Assembly: GCF_003149675.1 (NCBI RefSeq)
Contig: NZ_LWMS01000044.1
Span: 1 to 64,000 of the forward strand
DNA: 64,000 bases
Direction: 5' to 3'
Source of the DNA: Methanosphaera cuniculi
GTDB taxonomy: Archaea > Methanobacteriota > Methanobacteria > Methanobacteriales > Methanobacteriaceae
Positions 1-8,024 of the stretch are shown piece by piece. The notes below the pieces were generated by a model, which was not told the DNA's origin, did no database searches, and was given only the letters and a program-made list of their open reading frames with translations. Position 1 is the first letter of the stretch; the number at the start of each line of letters is the position of its first letter. The translations under genes and the position numbers were made by a program.

Positions 1-23
1 ATATATAATATATAATATATAAA

Positions 24-231
24 ATGTTACCTATGTTACCTATGATTTAAATGTATACGTATAATAACAATTTTTTTATTATTGATATATATTATATATA
101 AGGGGTGTTTTGAAATTAAAGGTAACAAGTAACATTTACTGTATCTCTTACAACACACAGTTATTTTTCGGAATGGAAGGGGTGTCCGGCGTTTTCGTAT
201 AAAACGTAACATTTGGTAAAAATAGTAACAT
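24..231. repeat. Iteron-like cluster of GTAACA motifs
   Basis: Six copies of GTAACA or its complement occur upstream of the primase gene. Two tandem copies of ATGTTACCT lie at 24-32 and 33-41. In the opposite orientation are AGGTAACA (120-127), AGTAACAT (128-135), CGTAACAT (205-212) and AGTAACAT (224-231). The region between is mostly A+T with one G-rich block at about 170-195. The cluster directly precedes the replication gene, so it may be a viral replication origin or an operator for the early genes. The repeats are seen directly; the role is inferred. Confidence 0.5.
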
Positions 232-304
232 TTTTTTTGTATTATTCCATTATTTTTTTGGATATATGAATTATTTATTTAGAATATGGAGATGTGAATA
301 GTTT

Positions 305-1342
305 ATGATTAATGATTGTTTATTACCTAAGATTGTTTATGATTCTAAATTATTTTCTAATAATCAGCGTTATGTTGTAGTAGTACCTGGTGGATTGAAG
401 GATATTAGTACTTCACCTTTCTTTTATAAGGGGGGTAGGATTGGGCGTTTCGGGAAAAATAAAACGTCTCATCTTTTAATTGATAGGTATATGGATTATG
501 TTAATATTCTTGGTCGTGTTGATAATTATAATAGGAATAATCCTAATCATTTATGTAATGTTTTTATGAATTGTTATCCTGATCCTTTGCATGTTTATAT
601 GATTATTCTTGATTTTGATGGTGATGGTGATTTATCTTCTGTTTATCGTGAGGTTAGTCATTGTTATGATATTGTTATGGATAAGGGTTTTAATGCTGTT
701 ATTGTTATGAGTGGGAGTAAGGGTTTTCATTTGTATATTCAGATTCCTTGTACTAATTTTTCTGGTCATTTGGATGATAAGGCTTTTTTTATTGAGTATT
801 GGAAACAGTTAATTAATTATAATAGTAATGGTTATAAGTTTCTTGATGAAAATCATTTCCGTAATGGTCTTGGTGGTAATATTCGGTTGATTGGTAGTGA
901 ACATCCTAAGGCAAATGGTGGACGTACCCGGATTTTTAAGGGTTGTTTTTGTGATGTTGATTGTTTTGATAGTGATGCACTAGAATATCATGATTACTTA
1001 TTGGAACAGTGTGAAATTGCTAGTAATAGGGCTTATGATATGAAACAACGAAAAATAAAACAAGCAGCAGCTAAGAACCTTAAACTTAGTAGTAAACATG
1101 GATTTAATCCGGAAGAAATAAATTTACGTGTACTGTTTAAATCACTTTATCCTGGTAATTGGTATCGTGATTTTGAGCGTTATAGTATGTTTCGGTGTCC
1201 TTTTCATGGTGAAGAACACGCGTCTCTTATGGTTTTTCATGATTTTTTCATTTGTAAGTCTTGTGGTGAACAGGGATATCTTAATAAGTTGGTTTCTATG
1301 AATGTTTTATCTTGGAAAGAGTTAGAGGATATGTATTCTTAA
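305..1342 (+). CDS. Archaeo-eukaryotic primase (PriS-like) with C-terminal CHC2-type zinc finger
   Basis: This 345-residue protein should make RNA or DNA primers for viral replication. The catalytic acidic motif of the AEP fold is visible as LDFDGDGD (about 102-109), followed by SGSKGFHLY (136-144), the SGxKGxHxY signature of small primase subunits. A further conserved segment NIRLIGS lies near 192-198. The C-terminus carries C298-x2-H301-x15-C317-x2-C320, the zinc finger spacing seen in bacterial DnaG primases (CHC2). A PriS-like core with a DnaG-like finger is typical of mobile-element primases rather than the cellular PriS/PriL pair. No helicase is visible in the window. It follows the iteron-like repeats, which fits a role in initiation. 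Confidence 0.88.
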   Translation: MINDCLLPKIVYDSKLFSNNQRYVVVVPGGLKDISTSPFFYKGGRIGRFGKNKTSHLLIDRYMDYVNILGRVDNYNRNNPNHLCNVFMNCYPDPLHVYMIILDFDGDGDLSSVYREVSHCYDIVMDKGFNAVIVMSGSKGFHLYIQIPCTNFSGHLDDKAFFIEYWKQLINYNSNGYKFLDENHFRNGLGGNIRLIGSEHPKANGGRTRIFKGCFCDVDCFDSDALEYHDYLLEQCEIASNRAYDMKQRKIKQAAAKNLKLSSKHGFNPEEINLRVLFKSLYPGNWYRDFERYSMFRCPFHGEEHASLMVFHDFFICKSCGEQGYLNKLVSMNVLSWKELEDMYS

Positions 1343-1455
1343 TTTTTTTTATTTTTTTTTCAATTTTACTTTAATTTATTATTTTTATCTACATTTGTAG
1401 GTAAAAAAGTATATATACTATTAAATACATAATATTTATTACAGAGAAAAAGGGG

Positions 1456-1563
1456 GTGAAAATCATAAGTATAATAATATTTATTATACTACCAATAATT
1501 TATATTGCAAAAAATACGCATATCAATATAAATTACTGGGTATTAAAATTTAAAAAAGAATAA
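1456..1563 (+). CDS. 35-residue membrane-type small protein
   Basis: A GTG start at 1456 lies inside a G-rich Shine-Dalgarno-like run (AGGGGGTGA) and opens a 35-codon frame. The N-terminal two thirds is almost entirely Ile, Leu and Val, so one membrane segment is likely, and the short tail is basic and ends KFKKE. The stop codon is built into a strong hairpin (1556-1581). No family is recognised. It could be a viral lysis, exclusion or regulatory peptide, but nothing in the sequence shows which. The start may lie elsewhere because the ribosome site nearly overlaps the GTG. Confidence 0.4.
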   Translation: MKIISIIIFIILPIIYIAKNTHININYWVLKFKKE

Positions 1564-1581
1564 GGGGTTTCCCTTATTCTT
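1556..1581 (+). terminator. Perfect 11-bp hairpin at the end of the small membrane ORF
   Basis: AAGAATAAGGG (1556-1566) pairs with CCCTTATTCTT (1571-1581) across a GTTT loop. The left arm contains the UAA stop of the small upstream ORF. There is no long T run directly after it, so it may act as an RNA stability or processing element as much as a terminator. Confidence 0.5.
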
Positions 1582-1682
1582 ACTATTATTATACTTATAA
1601 CATATGTTTCTAATAATATATATAAATTCTTTGAATATTCTCAAACAAAAATTGATTAATCAATTATAGGAGGAAACATATA

Positions 1683-1811
1683 ATGAAAAAAGATATAACA
1701 TTGCATGGTAGGAATGGTGAAGTAGGTTTAAGTATTGAAATAATCAATCCTATTATTGCACTAAAAAAAGATCTAAAGACATTAAGACAACTTATTAGAA
1801 TATTTATTTAA
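1683..1811 (+). CDS. 42-residue hypothetical viral protein
   Basis: The ATG at 1683 is preceded by a strong ribosome site (AGGAGGAAAC, ending about 8 bases upstream). The 42 residues begin MKKDITLHGRNGEVGLSIE and end in a basic amphipathic stretch, LKKDLKTLRQLIRIFI. No family is recognised. The strong ribosome site and position among early genes argue for a real small protein, perhaps a regulator or inhibitor of a host process, but no function can be read from it. Confidence 0.5.
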   Translation: MKKDITLHGRNGEVGLSIEIINPIIALKKDLKTLRQLIRIFI

Positions 1812-1877
1812 AATAATTAAATATTCCTTTTTTATCTTTTTTTTAAAAATAAACTTAACAGGAGGAGTACATTAATT

Positions 1878-2279
1878 ATGGACATGGTGTTAGGTTCTGG
1901 TGAAAATGGTTTATTTGTCCAGTACATTGGAAAGATTAATAAAAAAAATGTAAAACAAAAAATAAAAGGTAAATTGTATTCATCTAATCATTATCGTATT
2001 TCTATACCCGTTCCATTAATCAAATTTTTAGGTACTGATAAAATATTTATGAAACAGTATTCTAAAAACAAATATAAATTATTAATTCATGATGAAACAG
2101 ACACAATTCCTTTATATTTTAGGACATTGAATCCTAAATCAAAATCACCACGATATGTGTTGACCTTACCTAAGAAATTCTTTGGATTTCTTGATTATGA
2201 ATATCAAGATGATATGGTTATGAATATTTTTTGTTATGTTAAAGATAGTCAAACTCATGTAGATTTATACATATTATAA
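1878..2279 (+). CDS. Small protein with possible double AbrB-like fold
   Basis: This 133-residue protein has a good ribosome site (AGGAGGAG at about 1860). Two similar segments can be picked out: YRISIPVPLIKFLG (about 41-54) and RYVLTLPKKFFGFLD (about 92-106). Each has the pattern of a basic strand, a proline and a leucine-rich turn, as in SpoVT/AbrB swapped-hairpin DNA-binding domains. If so, it could be a viral transcription regulator that forms a pseudo-dimer within one chain. The similarity is weak and judged by eye, so this is a hypothesis. It stands alone between two short intergenic regions. Confidence 0.45.
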   Translation: MDMVLGSGENGLFVQYIGKINKKNVKQKIKGKLYSSNHYRISIPVPLIKFLGTDKIFMKQYSKNKYKLLIHDETDTIPLYFRTLNPKSKSPRYVLTLPKKFFGFLDYEYQDDMVMNIFCYVKDSQTHVDLYIL

Positions 2280-2378
2280 AATAAATATACGCGACCATAA
2301 AAAAAGTAGATTAATAGGCATGTAGATAAATAATACTAAAAAAAATGAAAGATTACATTTTTTTGGAGCTATGATAGG

Positions 2379-2954
2379 ATGATTAATAAAAAAAAGATAT
2401 CAATATTTTTAATAATTTTAATAATACTTCTCATGTTTACAAGCTGTATAAATGCAATGATAGATTATGGAGAAGCTGAGGTAAAACCTGTAAATGTAAC
2501 AGTTACATATAAAGATCATAATACAACAAAATATGAAGGAGATAGAGGCTTAGAAATAATTAGTTTTACAGATGAATTAACAGGAATGGAATATACAGCC
2601 AACTTTGCTAATATGGGTGTAATACGAACATTAGCATACATGACAAAAAGACAATTTAAATTCAATGATACAATATGTATAAGATATCAATTTGATAAGG
2701 ATTTCCCAGAAAGTCGGTCGGTTGTAGAAATTAAAGGTAAAGATGGAAAATACATGGCTTTACTAGATGAATCCCGTTCTGATTTATCTGATGAAGAAAA
2801 ATCATACTTCGACAACTATGATGATCTCAGAGAAGAATATCTTGCAAAACAAAGTAAGAGTAGTAGTGAATCCCATGTTTATCATGAATCTAGTAAAAAG
2901 AAATCTGGATTTTATTATGGTAGTCATGGATTGGGATATTATAGATCATTTTAA
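2379..2954 (+). CDS. Secreted or lipoprotein-like hypothetical protein
   Basis: The 191-residue product starts with a lysine-rich tip and a hydrophobic run (about residues 6-21) ending in MFTSCINA. That resembles a signal peptide with a lipobox-like Cys near residue 23. The rest is charged and soluble. The C-terminal third is rich in Ser, Lys, His, Gly and Tyr, ending in repeated aromatic and glycine residues. A viral protein exported to the surface of the lysogen could act in superinfection exclusion; this is inference from location only. No homologous family is recognised. A hairpin with a T run follows immediately. Confidence 0.6.
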   Translation: MINKKKISIFLIILIILLMFTSCINAMIDYGEAEVKPVNVTVTYKDHNTTKYEGDRGLEIISFTDELTGMEYTANFANMGVIRTLAYMTKRQFKFNDTICIRYQFDKDFPESRSVVEIKGKDGKYMALLDESRSDLSDEEKSYFDNYDDLREEYLAKQSKSSSESHVYHESSKKKSGFYYGSHGLGYYRSF

Positions 2955-2999
2955 GAGGATTATTTTTATTCCCTCTTTTTATTCTTCTTTTTTTTTATT
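2953..2999 (+). terminator. Hairpin plus T-rich tract after the lipoprotein-like gene
   Basis: AAGAGG (2953-2958) pairs with CCTCTT (2972-2977) and is followed by T-rich sequence. This is a plausible terminator separating the early small genes from the nucleotide module. Confidence 0.5.
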
Positions 3000-3198
3000 T
3001 TAATATTTATTTTTATTTTTATTATTTTAGTTTATTGTTTCTTTATTTATTTTTATAGTACTTTATTAATTGATTATTTTTAGTATTTGATATTGATATG
3101 ATATTCTATTTTATGTTATTTATTCCTTGTTAACTTGCTTACAACTTCTTACATATACAATATTATTATAATAAACTACACTGGAGTAACCATAAAAC

Positions 3199-4989
3199 AT
3201 GAATGACGATCTAAACATATCAAGAAGTAAAATAATAGGGCATATATACGAAGAAAACAGAGAAAATGCTAATATCATACGAAGCCCTGAACAAATACTA
3301 TGGCATATAGGTAATGACATAATGGAAGAAGTAGCACTAAGCAAACTACCAAGCAACTTAAGACGATTACATACAAGTGGTAAAGTTCACTTCCACGACC
3401 TATCAAGCTTGCCGTATAGATCGATGAATTGTTGTCAGTCAGATGCTCGTTTTATAGCAATGATGGGATTACGTGCGGCTGGAACAACAGGGCGTGGTGT
3501 ATATGCTAAGCCTGCAACAAGACTTAAAAGTTTTGTCCACCAGTTGAGCGAAGCTATGCACGCTGCACAAAGTAACCTAAGTGGTGGACAAGGAATGCCA
3601 CACTTAAATGTATTTATTGCTCCTTTCGTTGCAGATATGGGTTATGAAGAAATAAGAAAAGGTATTCAAAGTTTTATATATAATTTGTCTGTACTTTATA
3701 GTAGTAGGGGGAGTCAAACAACATTTAGTAGTGTACAACTGGATGTTGGTATGCCTGATTTTTTAATGGATGAACCAGCATATGCTAATGGTGGAAATGT
3801 TGTAGGAACTTATGGTGATTTCGTAGAGGAGTCACAGAAAGTATTACGTGCATTTACTGAAGAAATGCTTAAAGGTGATGGTAATGGTCATCCTTTCCTT
3901 TTCCCTAATAGTATTTATACTCTTCGTAAGGAAAGTTTTAATGATGAATTTGAAGAAGAATTAGAATTAGCACATAGAGTTAGTGCTAAACATGGTAATA
4001 ATTATTTTCTTAATTTAACTAATAAAAGTACTCCTGAAGATGTTAGTGTTATGGGTTGTCGTACACAGTTGGGCAGTGACTGGACGGGTAATCCACTAAC
4101 GGATTGTCTTCGTTGTGGTAATCTTTCTTATGTATCATTGAACTTACCTCGTATTGGTCTTGATTGTCGTGGTAGTGAAGAAAGTTTCTTTGAAATACTT
4201 GGTGAACGTATGGACATGATACGTGAATTCCTTGCTCTTCGTCGGGGACAAGCTAAGAAATTATGGGGTTTAGATACTTTTCCATTTCTTAATCAACGTG
4301 ATAAAAATGGGGATCTTTATTATAATATGGATAATTGTACAGATTCATTTGGTATTGTAGGAATGAATGATTTATGTCACAATATGCTTAATAAAGGTAT
4401 TGAAACATTAGAAGGTCAAGATTTCGCACTACGTGTACTTGATTTTATGAATGAACGAAAAAATGAGTATAGTGATATGAATCCAGATATTCGTTATAGT
4501 ATTATTGGTAGTCCTGCAGAAAGTGCTTGTGGACGTTTTGCTATAATGGATAAAAAATTATATGGTGATAAAGCATATTGTAATGGATCTGAGGGAGAAT
4601 ATTATTATAGTAATAGTTGTCATTTTCCTGTAGATACTGAATATGGTCTTATTGAAAAGATTAAATGGGAATCTAAAACTCATCCTCTTATGACTGGTGG
4701 TGCTATTCTTAATGCCTGGATAGGTGAAAGTTATACTACTTGGGATAGTCTTCGATCTTTTACTGATAAAATTTGTAATACTGATGCTCGTTACTATACT
4801 TTTAGTAGTGCTATGACTATTTGTGATCGTTGTGATATGGTTATGAAAGGTATTCAAGATACTTGTGTCAGATGTGGATGTACTGATTCTCTTCGTACTC
4901 TTGATAAGATTACTGGTTATCTTCAAAATACTAGTGGATGGAATAATAGTAAACAACGTGAATTTATTGATCGTAAACGTAAATGGTAA
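3199..4989 (+). CDS. nrdD: Anaerobic (class III) ribonucleoside-triphosphate reductase
   Basis: NrdD reduces NTPs to dNTPs without oxygen and would raise the deoxynucleotide pool for viral replication. The 596-residue chain has conserved active-site cysteines (C78/C79 and MGCRTQ at C287), an L-x-L-NLPRIGL segment near 315, a C-terminal zinc site (C542, C545, C556, C559) and the glycyl radical loop KITGYL with Gly573. It lacks the N-terminal ATP-cone of many cellular enzymes, so dATP inhibition may be absent. No activase gene (nrdG) is in the window, so it probably uses the host activase or one encoded further left. It begins the nucleotide module that continues with dCTP deaminase and thymidylate kinase. 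Confidence 0.95.
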   Translation: MNDDLNISRSKIIGHIYEENRENANIIRSPEQILWHIGNDIMEEVALSKLPSNLRRLHTSGKVHFHDLSSLPYRSMNCCQSDARFIAMMGLRAAGTTGRGVYAKPATRLKSFVHQLSEAMHAAQSNLSGGQGMPHLNVFIAPFVADMGYEEIRKGIQSFIYNLSVLYSSRGSQTTFSSVQLDVGMPDFLMDEPAYANGGNVVGTYGDFVEESQKVLRAFTEEMLKGDGNGHPFLFPNSIYTLRKESFNDEFEEELELAHRVSAKHGNNYFLNLTNKSTPEDVSVMGCRTQLGSDWTGNPLTDCLRCGNLSYVSLNLPRIGLDCRGSEESFFEILGERMDMIREFLALRRGQAKKLWGLDTFPFLNQRDKNGDLYYNMDNCTDSFGIVGMNDLCHNMLNKGIETLEGQDFALRVLDFMNERKNEYSDMNPDIRYSIIGSPAESACGRFAIMDKKLYGDKAYCNGSEGEYYYSNSCHFPVDTEYGLIEKIKWESKTHPLMTGGAILNAWIGESYTTWDSLRSFTDKICNTDARYYTFSSAMTICDRCDMVMKGIQDTCVRCGCTDSLRTLDKITGYLQNTSGWNNSKQREFIDRKRKW

Positions 4990-5002
4990 AGGGTGAATTG
5001 TA

Positions 5003-5443
5003 ATGTCTGAATTTAAAATATTAGATACTGAATTAACTTATACTTATAGTACTAGTGATGATAATACTATGAGTTATGTTATTAGTCCTATTGATAAAAA
5101 GGTTTATCATCGTACTGAGTTTTTTGATGGTGATGTTGAATGTGAAGTTGTATTTTTTGGTTGTCCTGTACAATTTAAATATTATTATCTTGATGGTAAT
5201 CTTATGATTAAATCTACATGGGTAAGTAATTTATATGAAAATGGTATATTTTATGATGATACTATTCCGAATATGGAAGATTGGCTTATCCGTGATGGTC
5301 TTGTAGGTTCTTTTAATAAAACTAATGTAACTGGTATTATTAATATATTATTTAATTGTTTTGTTGAAATGGGATTATGTCCTCCCATTAATATAACTAA
5401 AGCTATTGAAAAAAGTATTGAAAATGATGGTGATTTATTATGA
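5003..5443 (+). CDS. Hypothetical viral protein, first of a tandem paralogous pair
   Basis: The 146-residue product is acidic and aromatic-rich. It shares LTYTYSTS (near residue 10), a W-V-S-x-LY segment (near 73) and CFVEMGLCPP (near 122) with the downstream gene, in the same order and spacing. The two are therefore diverged tandem duplicates. It lies 13 bases after nrdD, and its stop region overlaps the next start by 4 bases, so it is co-transcribed with the nucleotide module. No known family is recognised and no catalytic motif is evident. Confidence 0.75.
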   Translation: MSEFKILDTELTYTYSTSDDNTMSYVISPIDKKVYHRTEFFDGDVECEVVFFGCPVQFKYYYLDGNLMIKSTWVSNLYENGIFYDDTIPNMEDWLIRDGLVGSFNKTNVTGIINILFNCFVEMGLCPPINITKAIEKSIENDGDLL

Positions 5444-5892
5444 CTATAAAAAATGATGGATATCTAAAAGAAACAATTACATATACATATGAAACGAGTC
5501 GTGATGGTTATAGAACACAATTAGAATGTAATCCAGAAACTAAGGAAGTATGTAACCTGGGGGGATATGTAATGAATGCACATAAAAGAGGACTTCGTAA
5601 ACGTTTAATTAATGCTTGTCCTGTTTTTTTTGAAATTCATAGTATGAAAGATAATATTTTATATTTTAATTGTATTTGGATTAGTAAATTGTATACTAAA
5701 CCTATTCGTATGAGACGTGTTTCTGTAGATGATATAGGAGATAATCTTATGAATATGGGTTTATTTTTGGATACGTCTACTATTATTTATGATTTTGATG
5801 CTGTTATTAATATGATTATATCTTCTTTTGTTGAAAATAATCTTTGTAAACCTTTTGATAATATTGATAGTGATGAAATAGTATTCTACTAA
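5440..5892 (+). CDS. Hypothetical viral protein, second of a tandem paralogous pair
   Basis: The 150-residue product starts inside the stop of the previous gene (ATGA overlap) and resembles it along its length: ITYTYETS near the N-terminus, CIWISKLY in the middle and SFVENNLCKP near the C-terminus. It is more basic in the centre than its partner (RGLRKRL). The pair may form a heteromer. Function is unknown; the location between ribonucleotide reductase and dCTP deaminase suggests a link to replication or nucleotide pools, by context only. Confidence 0.75.
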   Translation: MTIKNDGYLKETITYTYETSRDGYRTQLECNPETKEVCNLGGYVMNAHKRGLRKRLINACPVFFEIHSMKDNILYFNCIWISKLYTKPIRMRRVSVDDIGDNLMNMGLFLDTSTIIYDFDAVINMIISSFVENNLCKPFDNIDSDEIVFY

Positions 5893-5909
5893 AAATATAG
5901 GAGTATTTT

Positions 5910-6431
5910 ATGACAGTTTGTAGTGATAAAACATTAAAAAGACTTATTCAAACAGAACAATTAGTAATTCGTCCATGTCCAGAAGATGAACAATATCAAC
6001 CTGCTAGTATTGATCTTAGACTTGCTAATGATTGGGTTAAACTAAAAAAAGGTTCTAAGATTAGTCATGTAAGATATGGTAGTAGTGAATATATTATCCA
6101 ACCTGATGAATTCTTACTTGCACGTACATTAGAACATGTAGAAATACCGCCCCATATGGTAGGTCGTGTAGAGGGTAGAAGTAGTTATGGACGACTTGGT
6201 TTAATGATTCATATTACAGCAGGTTTTATTGATCCAGGTTTTAAAGGAACAATTACTCTTGAACTGAAAAATATTAGTAGTAAACCTATTATTCTTCATG
6301 AAGGTGATTGTATTTGTCAACTTGTTATGGAGTATCTTGATTGTCCTTGTGAAGTTCCTTATAATGGGCATTATCAGAATCAAGAACTTTGTGGACGTAG
6401 TGTTTTATCTGATAAATTTGTAAATGAATAA
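5910..6431 (+). CDS. dcd: dCTP deaminase (possibly bifunctional with dUTPase)
   Basis: This enzyme converts dCTP to dUTP (or dUMP in bifunctional archaeal forms) and feeds dTMP synthesis. Over 173 residues it shows PASIDLRL (31-38), the catalytic and binding stretch GRSSYGRLGL (89-98) and HITAGFIDPGFKG (101-113), all hallmarks of the Dcd/Dut trimeric family. The length is close to the usual 170-200. It sits between the paralogous pair and thymidylate kinase, so the virus carries a route from CDP-type precursors towards dTTP. Whether it is mono- or bifunctional cannot be told from sequence reading alone. Confidence 0.92.
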   Translation: MTVCSDKTLKRLIQTEQLVIRPCPEDEQYQPASIDLRLANDWVKLKKGSKISHVRYGSSEYIIQPDEFLLARTLEHVEIPPHMVGRVEGRSSYGRLGLMIHITAGFIDPGFKGTITLELKNISSKPIILHEGDCICQLVMEYLDCPCEVPYNGHYQNQELCGRSVLSDKFVNE

Positions 6432-6453
6432 AATATGGGAGATTTTGTTATAA

Positions 6454-6960
6454 ATGTTTAATGAAAATGAATTACATCAATGTAATAATTGTGGTAACTG
6501 CAGCCATGAACATGTAAATATTAATACTGGTTCTGATGTATTTGTTAAGTATGAAGAATTACTTGAAAATGCTAAACATGTAATGAGTGATACTGAAATA
6601 ACTTTTAAAGAATATATTAACAATTTAAATGATTTTGAATATAAAATATCTGTTCTAAAAAATGATATGGATTATATGGCAGATATGATTGATGTACTTA
6701 ATAAGAAACTTAAAAATATACATGAAAGTTCATTAGCTCTTAATCATAATGTGGATTTTTTGGTGTCTAAATATATTTCAGATTGTAATGATGAAAAAGT
6801 ACATTCTGATATTGATTGGATTATGGAATATGCTATTGATGATTCATTAACTGAATCTGATTTAATTGATTTATTATGTGATCATGAAGGTTTTTCCAGT
6901 GAAGATATTCTTTATATTATTAGACGTTTTAATAATCTTAAACGTAGTAGAGAGGAGTAA
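6454..6960 (+). CDS. Coiled-coil protein with N-terminal Cys/His cluster
   Basis: The 168 residues begin with a small possible metal site, C-N-N-C-G-N-C-S-H-E-H (about residues 9-19). A long charged helical segment with heptad-like spacing follows (about 35-110), and the C-terminal domain is acidic. No family is recognised. It is preceded by GGGAG and lies 8 bases before thymidylate kinase, so it belongs to the same transcript. It could be an adaptor or regulatory subunit; no function is assigned. Confidence 0.65.
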   Translation: MFNENELHQCNNCGNCSHEHVNINTGSDVFVKYEELLENAKHVMSDTEITFKEYINNLNDFEYKISVLKNDMDYMADMIDVLNKKLKNIHESSLALNHNVDFLVSKYISDCNDEKVHSDIDWIMEYAIDDSLTESDLIDLLCDHEGFSSEDILYIIRRFNNLKRSREE

Positions 6961-6968
6961 TTTAAATT

Positions 6969-7499
6969 ATGGCTGAATATATAGTATTTGAAGGAATTGA
7001 TGGAGCGGGTAAATCTTCTCTTATAGAACTTCTTCATGATAAATTAATTAATGATGGATATAATGTATTATGTATCCGTGAACCATCACATGAAATTTTA
7101 ACTAATCCTAATGATGATGTTATTTCAACACTTGAATTTGCATTAGATCGTATGAAACAATTTAAACGTATTGATTTTGAAGCATATGATTATGTTATTA
7201 GTGATCGTTCTTTTTATAGTAATATTGCATACCAGGGTACATCTGAATCTAAAATAGAATGGATTGTTGGTGTTAATAGTTTTGCACGTCGTCCTGATCG
7301 TTTTATTTTTGTTGATATTGCTGGGGATACTAGTTGTAAACGTGAATTAGGATTTGTTGATCCTGATATGGCTTTATTCCTTGATTGTTGTCGTGAACGT
7401 TATCTTTATTTACTTCCAGATAATCATTTACTTCTTGATGGTAATGTTTCTTTTGAAGATAATTTAGAACGTATTATGTTATATCTTTTGAGGGGATGA
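6969..7499 (+). CDS. tmk: Thymidylate kinase
   Basis: It phosphorylates dTMP to dTDP using ATP. The P-loop GIDGAGKSS is at residues 9-17, and the DR-motif segment DRSFYSNIAYQG is at 79-90, matching the DRYxxSSxAYQG block of the family. At 176 residues it is shorter than the usual 200-215; the LID region after residue 115 is reduced. It comes after dCTP deaminase in the same operon, completing a dTTP-directed viral pathway. The strong family motifs make the call secure. Confidence 0.92.
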   Translation: MAEYIVFEGIDGAGKSSLIELLHDKLINDGYNVLCIREPSHEILTNPNDDVISTLEFALDRMKQFKRIDFEAYDYVISDRSFYSNIAYQGTSESKIEWIVGVNSFARRPDRFIFVDIAGDTSCKRELGFVDPDMALFLDCCRERYLYLLPDNHLLLDGNVSFEDNLERIMLYLLRG

Positions 7500-7505
7500 T
7501 TAATA

Positions 7506-8024
7506 TTGGAGTTTATAAAATGTGAAGAGTGTGGTGGTAAGTTATTATTTGATGTTTTACATCATGAATATTATTGTAAAGATTGTGGACTTGTTGTTGA
7601 TGAGCCTTATTATTTGGTTGATGAACATGATTTTAATCCTATTCGTACTCGTCATGATTATTGGAATTGGAATGATACTCCTTTTCTTCATAAAGTTGGT
7701 TGTAAATCATGGAATAATTCTAGTGTATATAGGCAGCAACGTAAGAATTTGTGTCTTAGATATATTATGAGTTATCTTGAACTTAATAGTGATGAAAAGA
7801 AATTTGTATATTATATTTTGGATCATTTAACTTTAAAAGAATTACATGGTAATGCTTCTTGTAATACTATTTATGCTGGTGTTTGTAGGTATGTTTTAAA
7901 GTGTAGTCGTCCTTTGATTCTTAGACAGTTTTGGTATTCTACTGGTATTTTTAGAGATGTTGGTCTTACTGCTAGGGTTTTTCATGTTATTGAAAATAAT
8001 ATTATGAGTAAAATTAGTGGTTAA
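7506..8024 (+). CDS. TFB-like (TFIIB-related) factor, truncated
   Basis: The TTG start at 7506 is preceded by GAGGGGATG. The N-terminus has a TFIIB-type zinc ribbon: C6-x2-C9 and C24-x2-C27, the latter followed by GLVVDE. The remaining 130 residues contain what looks like a single helical cyclin-like repeat (about 84-172), whereas cellular TFB has two and about 310 residues. The B-reader and linker region is very divergent and tryptophan-rich (about 45-70). It could redirect host RNA polymerase to viral promoters or block host transcription. It ends the early operon, just before the structural genes, which suits a late-gene switch. The role is inferred. Confidence 0.75.
   Translation: MEFIKCEECGGKLLFDVLHHEYYCKDCGLVVDEPYYLVDEHDFNPIRTRHDYWNWNDTPFLHKVGCKSWNNSSVYRQQRKNLCLRYIMSYLELNSDEKKFVYYILDHLTLKELHGNASCNTIYAGVCRYVLKCSRPLILRQFWYSTGIFRDVGLTARVFHVIENNIMSKISG

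Noticed and set aside
4558-4956. 132-codon minus-strand open frame within nrdD
   Set aside because: Ser/Thr/Ile-rich mirror of a codon-biased + strand gene; no ribosome site and no family pattern.
7522-7770. 82-codon + strand frame inside the TFB-like gene
   Set aside because: Alternate-frame shadow; the zinc ribbon frame is clearly the coding one.
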